Of a DNA stretch of 51,309 nucleotides, positions 44,948-51,309 are shown one piece after another. Both the position numbers and the translations under genes were made by a program. Under the pieces are notes generated by a model, which did no database searches, had not been told where the DNA came from, and saw only the letters and a program-made list of their open reading frames with translations. The DNA lies in NCBI GenBank assembly GCA_039028935.1, contig JBCCHD010000025.1, forward strand, positions 1 through 51,309, given 5' to 3'. The stretch comes from Pseudomonadota bacterium (GTDB taxonomy: Bacteria > Pseudomonadota > Gammaproteobacteria > Steroidobacterales > SZUA-146). How positions within the stretch are numbered: position 1 is the stretch's first letter; every line of letters starts with the position of its first letter.

Positions 44948-46125
44948 CTGATACAACACCCAACGAAACCGAGCTCTCACACCTCTACAAGGCAACGCGC
45001 ACCGAGATGCCTCCGGCGTCGCTCGATGCGGCAATATTGGCGCAGGCCAAGGAAGCCAACGAACCCACACCCCGCCGCCCGGCCTGGTTGGTGCCGGTTG
45101 GACTCGCTGCCACGGTTCTACTCGGCGTCAATGTCGCGACCACACTCAACGACCACTCAGCCGAGACTGACGTGTATTCAACGGTCAGCCAACCGGCGCC
45201 ACGCACCGACTCGAACGCCGGCGGCGGCCTTACTCAACCGATTGACGCCGGTCGTGTGGAACGTCAAGAGGTCACCGCCGATACGGCTGCCTCCAAGCCT
45301 AGTCAAGCGGCGGAGCAACCCACGGTTGACGCGGCGCGAGCGCCCAAAACCACCCCTCTTGAGCTCGAAGCCTCCGGCTCGCCATTGGCGTCCGAGGCCC
45401 GGTCAGTGCGCGCGCCGGTGCCGCAGCCACCAACGGAGGTCGTCCGTTCAGGAAAAGAGGATCGCTTTACGGTCGGATCCAATGAAACGATGGAGGTGGA
45501 TGAAGACAACACCCGTGCGCCAGCGGCTGACAGCGAGTCGGCGTTCGCAAGCACCTCACCCAATGACGCACCCGTCGTTGAGTCGGAATCAACATCCGAT
45601 GAGCAGGTCGTCAGCATGGCAACGCCGCCAGGTTCCGCAGCACCGTCTGACTCGGTCGAATCAGATGATCCGTTGCTTGCCGATGAACGCTCCAGCGATC
45701 ACATAGAGTTCGAGGAAATTCTGGTCACAGGGTCTCGCGTACCCGACGAACGAGAACATCGCTTTGAACGCCCCACCGCAAAAGGGCAGGCACTGAAAAA
45801 TGCGCGCCAGCGATCGCTCACCGAGGCCGAGCAATCATCCATGGCGGCGTCCGCTGTTCGTCAACCGGCCCCACCAGTGTACGTGTGTGATCTCGACGCG
45901 CTTGGCATTGATGCCGAGGTCATCGAACGCGCCAAGGTGGCAGCGCGACTGGCCACACCCAAACGCGATGCGATGACATGGCTTCAATATATTCGTCAAC
46001 TCGGAGAAGACGGTGAGTACACAGATGCCTGTGCACAGCTCGCCGCCTACCGCGCACTGTTTCCAGACCTTGTAATTATCATGCCGCTACCGGTGACGCT
46101 CGACACACCGGCCGAAACGCCCTAA
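44944..46125 (+). CDS. Putative anti-sigma membrane protein with TonB-plug-like motif
   Basis: A 393-residue protein: a cytosolic N-terminus of 45 residues (ELSHLYKATRTEMPPASLDAAILAQAKE) that could bind the sigma factor, one membrane helix (about 47–67), a long low-complexity acidic Ser/Pro/Glu-rich linker (70–255), the motif FEEILVTGSRVPD at 256–268, and a folded C-terminal domain (310–385) with a Cys pair (VCDLD, ACAQL). It lacks the zinc-binding anti-sigma motif, so assignment rests on gene order, coupling and topology. It shares 11 of 13 residues of the plug-like motif with the VWA lipoprotein of the same locus. Confidence 0.75.
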   Translation: MTDTTPNETELSHLYKATRTEMPPASLDAAILAQAKEANEPTPRRPAWLVPVGLAATVLLGVNVATTLNDHSAETDVYSTVSQPAPRTDSNAGGGLTQPIDAGRVERQEVTADTAASKPSQAAEQPTVDAARAPKTTPLELEASGSPLASEARSVRAPVPQPPTEVVRSGKEDRFTVGSNETMEVDEDNTRAPAADSESAFASTSPNDAPVVESESTSDEQVVSMATPPGSAAPSDSVESDDPLLADERSSDHIEFEEILVTGSRVPDEREHRFERPTAKGQALKNARQRSLTEAEQSSMAASAVRQPAPPVYVCDLDALGIDAEVIERAKVAARLATPKRDAMTWLQYIRQLGEDGEYTDACAQLAAYRALFPDLVIIMPLPVTLDTPAETP

Positions 46126-46208
46126 TTGATGGGGCAGCGTCAACTTGAAATCACTCGAAAATCCGCTAAATGAGTCGCTAAAAAAGCGGCGCTTCCGGGC
46201 ATCGACAG

Positions 46209-46217
46209 TGTTAGAAT
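46209..46217 (+). promoter_or_regulatory. Extended -10 promoter element of mdh
   Basis: TG-T-TAGAAT is an extended -10 element 35–43 bases before the mdh ATG. The -35 match is weak, as is common for extended -10 promoters. Confidence 0.4.
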
Positions 46218-46251
46218 CAGCGCCCTCAACGCCATTCTCAGGGAGCTCGCT

Positions 46252-47229
46252 ATGAACAAGCCCGTCGTGGTCGCCATTACTGGCGCTGCCGGTCAAATTG
46301 GTTATCAACTCGCGTTTCGCATCGGCTCGGGTCAACTCTTGGGTCCAGACCAGCCTGTGATTCTGCACTTACTTGAAATCCCTCCCGCTATGGATGCGCT
46401 CAATGGTGTCGTCATGGAGCTCAATGACTGTGCCTTCCCGACGCTCGCCGGTATCGTCGCCACCGATGATCCCAATGTGGGTTTCAAAGACGCCGATTAC
46501 GCGCTGCTTGTCGGCGCCCGCCCGCGCGGCCCCGGCATGGAGCGTAAAGACCTTCTCGAGGCTAACGCGAAGATTTTTTCGGTTCAGGGCAAAGCCATTA
46601 AAGACCACGCGAGTCGTGATATCAAAGTACTCGTGGTGGGCAACCCGGCGAATACAAACGCACTCATCACCCAACAGAACGCGCCCGACATCGACCCCGC
46701 TAATTTCACAGCGATGACACGGCTCGATCACAATCGCGCACTGAGCCAACTGGCTGAAAAAACGGGCAAGCACGTCAACGACATCAAGCAGAGGACGATT
46801 TGGGGCAACCACTCCGCGACCCAATATCCCGACATAAACCACTGCTCGGTTGATGGTGCCGCCGCCCCATCGTTGGTCGATGATAGCTGGACCCGCGACG
46901 ATTTTATTCCCACCGTTCAAAAACGTGGCGCCGCAATCATCAAAGCGCGTGGCGCTTCCTCGGCGGCGTCCGCCGCGTCCGCGGCCATCGATCACATTCG
47001 AGACTGGGCGCTGGGCACCGCCGATGGTGATTGGGTCAGCATGGCCATCCCATCCGATGGCAGTTATGGGATTGCTGAAGGCGTCATTTACTCGTTTCCG
47101 GTCACCTGCGAAAACGGTCACTATCGTATCGTTCAGGGCTTATCGATCGACGACTTCAGCCGACAGCGCATGGATGAGACACGCGCTGAGCTACAAGAAG
47201 AGCGTGACGGCGTGGCGCACTTGCTGTAG
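46252..47229 (+). CDS. mdh: Malate dehydrogenase
   Basis: A 325-residue NAD-dependent malate dehydrogenase of the type-2 form also found in Thermus and beta/gammaproteobacteria, interconverting malate and oxaloacetate in the TCA cycle. Motifs: Rossmann [17 protein letters not shown], substrate-binding [32 protein letters not shown] with the catalytic Asp, and [12 protein letters not shown] with the catalytic His. GGGAG precedes the ATG by 9 bases. Oxaloacetate produced by Ppc (24–27 kb) feeds the same node. A terminator follows at 47342. Confidence 0.97.
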   Translation: MNKPVVVAITGAAGQIGYQLAFRIGSGQLLGPDQPVILHLLEIPPAMDALNGVVMELNDCAFPTLAGIVATDDPNVGFKDADYALLVGARPRGPGMERKDLLEANAKIFSVQGKAIKDHASRDIKVLVVGNPANTNALITQQNAPDIDPANFTAMTRLDHNRALSQLAEKTGKHVNDIKQRTIWGNHSATQYPDINHCSVDGAAAPSLVDDSWTRDDFIPTVQKRGAAIIKARGASSAASAASAAIDHIRDWALGTADGDWVSMAIPSDGSYGIAEGVIYSFPVTCENGHYRIVQGLSIDDFSRQRMDETRAELQEERDGVAHLL

Positions 47230-47341
47230 CGCCTGCCGATCGATGGTTCTGTCCTAATAGCCTTACGCTAAGCGGGTTCAGCGCCTCGCAAAGCGGCGCA
47301 ACGCCATGCGGGGCTCAAGGCCGCCCTATCCGTAAACCCCG

Positions 47342-47368
47342 AAAGCCACTCGCTCGAGTGGCTTTTTT
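47342..47368 (+). terminator. Intrinsic terminator after mdh
   Basis: AAAGCCACTCG (47342–47352) pairs with CGAGTGGCTTT (47355–47365), followed by a T-run to 47368. It lies about 110 bases after the mdh stop; the preceding bases hold no gene. Confidence 0.88.
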
Positions 47369-47466
47369 GGGCCCATTGAGCGCAGAACTTGAGCCAAATT
47401 TACGCTTTTTTTCAAACTTATCTTTCTGTTTTAATTGAATATTCTCGCTATTGAGATTATTGTCAA

Positions 47467-47496
47467 TTGCGGCATCGCATCATCTCGAGCTATAGT
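47467..47496 (+). promoter_or_regulatory. Candidate fadE promoter
   Basis: TTGCGG (47467–47472) and TATAGT (47491–47496) are 18 bases apart, 37 bases before the fadE ATG, in the AT-rich spacer 47369–47532. The -10 is good, the -35 only partial. No known fatty-acid-regulator site is recognised. Confidence 0.4.
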
Positions 47497-47532
47497 CGCT
47501 CCAGAATCAAAGGTATTGAAAGGAAAACGGTC

Positions 47533-49998
47533 ATGTCGACGCTTTTTTGGCTTCTCACGTTTATCGGTGGTGCTCTGGCCTTGGGCTTTACTCGCGCATC
47601 GCTCAAGCACACCACCTTCGCAGCAGCTGGGTTTTATTTGGCCTATCTGGTCTTTGGCGATGGCGGTTTCCTTTGGTACACACTGTTGCTCATTCCATTG
47701 GCCGGCTTGGTGGCACTCAACATGGCCGACTGGCGCCGGAATACGCTGAGCAAACCGGCGCTCGCGCTGATGCGCAAAGCCTTGCCCGAAATGTCCGATA
47801 CGGAACGTGCGGCACTGGATGCGGGCACAGTGGGCTGGGACGGCGATCTCTTCTCAGGTAATCCAGATTGGAAAGAACTACTCGGTGCACCCAAGCCCAC
47901 GCTCACTGAAGAAGAGCAAGCGTTTCTCGACGGACCGGTTGAAGAACTGTGCGCGATGATCGACGAGTGGCAAATCACGCACGAGCTCGCCGACCTCCCC
48001 GAAGACATCTGGACCTACCTGAAAGAACAGAAATTCTTCGCCATGATTATTCCCAAAGCCTACAACGGCCTCGAATTCTCGGCGCTGGCCCATTCGGCTG
48101 TCATCGCCAAATTATCCAGCCGCAGCGCGACCGTCGCCTCAACCGTTGCCGTACCCAACTCGTTAGGCCCGGGTGAGCTGCTCATGCACTACGGGACAGA
48201 AGAGCAGAAAAACTACTACCTGCCGCGACTGGCTGTCGGCGAAGAGATTCCGTGTTTTGGTCTGACCAGTCCACGTGCCGGTTCCGATGCCACGTCGATT
48301 TCCGACACGGGCATCGTGTGTAAAGGAACGTTTGACGGTGAGGAAGTGCTCGGACTTCGGCTGAACTGGAACAAGCGTTACATCACGCTCGCCCCGGTGG
48401 CCACCGTGATCGGGTTAGCTTTTCGCATGTACGATCCGGACAGTCTGCTCGGGGAGACCGAAGACCTCGGTATAACCTGCGCGCTGATTCCGTCTCACCT
48501 GCCCGGTGTTACCTCGGGTCGGCGACACTTCCCACTCAACGTGCCGTTCCAAAATGGACCGACACAAGGCGACAACGTGTTCATTCCACTGAGCTACATT
48601 ATCGGTGGCGCCGACATGGCCGGTGAAGGCTGGCGCATGCTGGTTGAATGCCTCACTGTTGGTCGGTCGATCTCGCTCCCCTCGACCGCCGCCGGCGGTG
48701 GCAAGGCGGCCTTAGCATCGAGCGGTGCCTACGGCCGGATTCGCCGACAATTCAACTTGCCCGTCGGCAAGTTCGAGGGCATTCAAGAACTCATCGCGCG
48801 GATAGCTGGACTCACATACGCGATGGACGGAGCCGTCAAGTACACCTGTGGTGAAATCGATCGAGGTCAGAAACCGGGCGTGCCATCCGCCATTCTCAAA
48901 TACCACTGCACCGAGTTTGCGCGTGACATCGCCAACGACGCCATGGACATTCACGGCGGCAAGGGCATCTGCCTAGGGCCTAACAACTATTTGGGCCGAG
49001 GCTATCAGGCCGTGCCGATTAGCATTACCGTTGAAGGCGCTAACGTCATGACTCGCTCTCTGATCATTTTTGGTCAGGGCGCCATTCGCTGCCATCCTTA
49101 CATGCTCAATCTAATTGAGGCATGCAATGACGAGAGTTCACAGGCGCTCGAGAATTTCGACCGCAATTTGTTTGGCATGATCGGCAATGCTTGCGCCAAC
49201 GCGTCTCGCTCGTTCTTGCTGGCGCTGAGCTCATCCCGACTCACACCTGTACCGGTAGATGGGCCAACCAAAAAGTACTATCAGCAAATTAACCGCTACA
49301 GCTCAGCGTATGCGCTTGCCGCCGATGTAGCGATGATGAGCCTGCAGGGCGGGCTCAAAAAACGCGAGATGCTGTCAGGTCGACTCGGCGACATTCTGAG
49401 CTGCCTGTACTTCGCCTCCTGCGTACTGAAGAAATTTGAAGACGAAGGTCGCCCGAGCGACGACTTACCGGTGGTCGACTGGGCAGTTCGACATTTCATG
49501 TACACCGCACAAGAGCAGCTCCACGGCGTCATTCGCAATTTACCCAATCGCGCATTGGCCCTCGTACTGCGCATGCTTGTATTCCCTCGTGGTCGGATGT
49601 ATTCGGCACCGTCGGATGAACTCGATCGCAAGGTGGCCGAACTCATGATTCGCGCGTCCGATACACGCGAACGACTGGTCTCCGGCATTTTCCTCACGCC
49701 CACACACAACAACATCCCGGGTCGCATCGATCAGCTGATGCGTCGCGCAGACGCGTTCGAAGCACTCGAGAAAACACTGCGCAGTGCGATCAAAGAAGGG
49801 AGAATCCGGGATGGTGCACCACCTGCGATCGTCGAAGCCGCGGTTGAAGCAGGCGTATTTAGTGCCGATGAAGCGCGAGAGTATTTGGCCTTCGACGAGG
49901 AAGTTCAGGCACTCTCGGCAGTCGATGACTTCACGACCGAAGAGCTTATGGCCGGGTCAGCCGCATCGCGTGATACAACACTGCATACTGCCGCCTGA
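47533..49998 (+). CDS. fadE: Acyl-CoA dehydrogenase FadE
   Basis: An 821-residue FAD-dependent dehydrogenase that begins fatty-acid beta-oxidation. It has the FadE layout: two N-terminal hydrophobic segments (about 1–22 and 28–60), the acyl-CoA dehydrogenase core (PNSLGPGELLMHYGTEEQKNYYLPRLAVGE, CFGLTSPRAGSDATS, MDIHGGKGICLGPNNYLGRGY) and the C-terminal DUF1974 extension of some 280 residues. ATG 47533 with AAGGAAAA upstream is chosen over a reading starting at 47467 inside the promoter. It complements FadD at 18.5–20.2 kb. Ended by the terminator at 50042. Confidence 0.96.
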   Translation: MSTLFWLLTFIGGALALGFTRASLKHTTFAAAGFYLAYLVFGDGGFLWYTLLLIPLAGLVALNMADWRRNTLSKPALALMRKALPEMSDTERAALDAGTVGWDGDLFSGNPDWKELLGAPKPTLTEEEQAFLDGPVEELCAMIDEWQITHELADLPEDIWTYLKEQKFFAMIIPKAYNGLEFSALAHSAVIAKLSSRSATVASTVAVPNSLGPGELLMHYGTEEQKNYYLPRLAVGEEIPCFGLTSPRAGSDATSISDTGIVCKGTFDGEEVLGLRLNWNKRYITLAPVATVIGLAFRMYDPDSLLGETEDLGITCALIPSHLPGVTSGRRHFPLNVPFQNGPTQGDNVFIPLSYIIGGADMAGEGWRMLVECLTVGRSISLPSTAAGGGKAALASSGAYGRIRRQFNLPVGKFEGIQELIARIAGLTYAMDGAVKYTCGEIDRGQKPGVPSAILKYHCTEFARDIANDAMDIHGGKGICLGPNNYLGRGYQAVPISITVEGANVMTRSLIIFGQGAIRCHPYMLNLIEACNDESSQALENFDRNLFGMIGNACANASRSFLLALSSSRLTPVPVDGPTKKYYQQINRYSSAYALAADVAMMSLQGGLKKREMLSGRLGDILSCLYFASCVLKKFEDEGRPSDDLPVVDWAVRHFMYTAQEQLHGVIRNLPNRALALVLRMLVFPRGRMYSAPSDELDRKVAELMIRASDTRERLVSGIFLTPTHNNIPGRIDQLMRRADAFEALEKTLRSAIKEGRIRDGAPPAIVEAAVEAGVFSADEAREYLAFDEEVQALSAVDDFTTEELMAGSAASRDTTLHTAA

Positions 49999-50041
49999 CC
50001 ACTCGCCATGCGGTACGACGCGACCGCATAAAGCCCAAAAG

Positions 50042-50072
50042 GCCGAGCCGCTTTTCCGGTTCGGCTTTTTTT
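50042..50072 (+). terminator. Intrinsic terminator after fadE
   Basis: GCCGAGCCG (50042–50050) pairs with CGGTTCGGC (50057–50065, one G–T pair), followed by a run of seven Ts. It lies 44 bases after the fadE stop. Confidence 0.88.
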
Positions 50073-50189
50073 ATGAGTGCCCATTACTCAGAACAGACAC
50101 CCGCATTAACGTCGTGCTTAATACCATGATTATTGCCGCGATTTCCGCACGGGTTACACTGTGGGTTCACTGGGCAATGAGGAACACTC

Positions 50190-50954
50190 ATGACGCATTC
50201 AGCGCGCTCTGCTCAACCGACGGTATTAGTCACCGGCAGCAGTCGTGGTATCGGCGCAGCGACCGTTCGGCTACTGGCCGAGGAAGGTTACCGTGTTTGC
50301 ATTAACTATCGACGCAGCCAAGAGGCGGCCCAGGCGTTGAGCGAGTCTCTCGCGCATACCCGACCTCTGGCCGTGCAAGCGGATGTCTCGAAGGAGCGGG
50401 AAGTGGTGCGCTTGTTTGACGCGATCGACCAGGAATTCGGCCGTTTGGATGCACTCGTGAATAACGTCGCAGTGCTATCGAATCAGGCGCGCGTCTTCGA
50501 TCTCGATGAACAACGCATCAACCGAGTATTGCGCCATAACGTCACCAGTGCTTTTTTATGCAGTCGCGAGGCGATCAAACGCATGTCGACGCAGCAAGGC
50601 GGCCAAGGCGGTGCGATCGTCAATGTTTCGTCGGTAGCCGCACTCACCGGGTCACCGGATGAATACGTTGACTATGCGGCCTCAAAAGGGGCGATGGATG
50701 CGCTGACGCGCGGACTGGCCAAAGAAGTCGCCGCCGAAGGGGTGCGCGTGAACAGTGTGCGACCGGGCTTTATCTATACCGACATGCACGCTGACGGTGG
50801 CGATCCTAACCGAGTCGACCGACTCGCGGCTCACATCCCGATGGCGCGTGGAGGCGAAGCGCTAGAGGTCGCACAAGCGATTCGCTGGTTGCTCTCCAGC
50901 GATGCTTCGTATGTGACCGGCTCGTTTATCAATGCAGCCGGCGGAGCGCCTTAA
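50190..50954 (+). CDS. Short-chain dehydrogenase/reductase (FabG-like)
   Basis: A 254-residue Rossmann-fold oxidoreductase of the classical SDR type. Cofactor motif VTGSSRGIGAAT (TGxxxGxG), NNVA structural motif (NNVAVL), catalytic Ser in VNVSSVAAL, and YAASK (Tyr-x-x-x-Lys). R-R after the second strand (INYRRS) suggests NADPH. AGGAACACTC precedes the ATG. It stands alone between the fadE terminator and the minus-strand EAL gene; substrate unknown (3-ketoacyl or sugar-like alcohols are usual). Confidence 0.92.
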   Translation: MTHSARSAQPTVLVTGSSRGIGAATVRLLAEEGYRVCINYRRSQEAAQALSESLAHTRPLAVQADVSKEREVVRLFDAIDQEFGRLDALVNNVAVLSNQARVFDLDEQRINRVLRHNVTSAFLCSREAIKRMSTQQGGQGGAIVNVSSVAALTGSPDEYVDYAASKGAMDALTRGLAKEVAAEGVRVNSVRPGFIYTDMHADGGDPNRVDRLAAHIPMARGGEALEVAQAIRWLLSSDASYVTGSFINAAGGAP

Positions 50955-51010
50955 TCGTGTGGTGGGTCGCGGTGTGCTGTCTGACCCTGAACACGCGTAG
51001 CCGGCGTCGA

Positions 51011-51309
51011 TCACTCCGTGCTTGATGCATCGCCTTGATCGCGAAGAAACCGGCCGATTCGTGACGCGGCGAGCGGCTTGCCCAGCACGTAGCCCTGCAT
51101 GAATTCAACGCCGAGTTCTTTGAGCTGCGCCATATGAGCCGGTTTTTCGACCCCTTCAGCAACGATTTGTTTGTTGAGATTTTGCGCGAGTGTCACCATC
51201 GCCTCGAGCAGCTTTCGATTGCGTTGACTACCTTAGAGATCCAGCCTGATGACAGCAATCAAGTGCGGCAAATAGATTGCCAACACAATCGACTGCGCTA
51301 TCTCAATCA
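51011..51309 (-). pseudogene. C-terminal part of an EAL-domain c-di-GMP phosphodiesterase, with in-frame stop
   Basis: Residues read from the window edge leftwards include VIRLDL and, after an in-frame TAA at 51235–51233, GSQRNRKLLEAMVTLAQNL followed by QIVAEGVEKPAHMAQLKELG and FMQGYVLGKPLAA, the end of an EAL domain (AEGVE being the signature). The sequence on both sides of the stop fits EAL continuously, so either the gene is broken by a nonsense change, the base is a sequencing error near the edge, or the 62-residue piece from ATG 51199 is a remnant. The gene is cut by the window end. Product would degrade cyclic di-GMP if intact. Confidence 0.65.

Noticed and set aside
46369-47121. Open frame of 250 codons on the minus strand opposite mdh
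   Set aside because: Fully inside the conserved mdh gene, no ribosome site or recognisable family.
1-51309. Mobile elements, CRISPR arrays, prophage genes
   Set aside because: No transposase, integrase, terminal inverted repeats with target duplication, or regularly spaced direct repeats were seen; gene order is largely housekeeping.

Overview
The window is a gene-dense piece of a gammaproteobacterial chromosome. The pilMNOPQ–aroK/aroB–hemE neighbourhood, the divergent penicillin-binding protein 1A gene, OxyR, YcgN, YajQ and an 821-residue FadE are all typical of that class. PEP-CTERM proteins, a TIGR04211 protein and several secreted peptidases fit an uncultured marine or sediment lineage (Woeseia-like or Chromatiales-like); that placement is inference. 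I see no tRNA, rRNA, CRISPR array, insertion sequence or prophage.

Layout. 1–8.7 kb: an inverted pair of DnaA boxes at the left edge, a nucleotidyltransferase-like gene and mrcA (minus strand), then the type IV pilus alignment operon pilMNOPQ (plus strand). The divergent spacer holds CRP-like and promoter-like elements. 8.7–16.7 kb: an Ig-domain lipoprotein that ends the pilus transcript, a fused aroK-aroB gene, a dGTPase, pyrF, hemE and a DUF445 gene. 16.8–22.8 kb: a membrane-anchored lipase, then a minus-strand run oxyR–fadD–FFLEELY-motif gene with a consensus OxyR site upstream, a D-2-hydroxyacid dehydrogenase and ycgN. 23–24.3 kb: two paralogous PEP-CTERM exoproteins behind a near-consensus sigma-54 promoter. 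24.4–31.1 kb: ppc, yajQ, a thioredoxin-like lipoprotein, an esterase and an M14 carboxypeptidase. 31.3–38.2 kb: a TIGR04211 protein, a prolyl oligopeptidase, and a secreted-hydrolase operon made of an intact amidohydrolase, an amidohydrolase that has lost its metal ligands, and a subtilase-like protein with no recognisable Asp. 38.4–42.1 kb: a YtrA-type GntR regulator with an ABC transporter and a repeat-rich DUF4097 protein. 42.5–46.1 kb: a VWA/DUF3520 lipoprotein, an ECF sigma factor and a putative anti-sigma protein. The remainder carries mdh, fadE, an SDR gene and a broken or partial EAL-domain gene at the right edge.

The most unusual units are (i) the VWA–ECF sigma–anti-sigma locus, where two otherwise unrelated envelope proteins share a 13-residue motif resembling the start of the TonB-receptor plug; (ii) the active/inactive amidohydrolase pair with the subtilase-like protein; (iii) the GntR–ABC–DUF4097 unit, whose DUF4097 protein carries an 18-residue DTGSGS repeat; and (iv) the sigma-54-driven PEP-CTERM pair.
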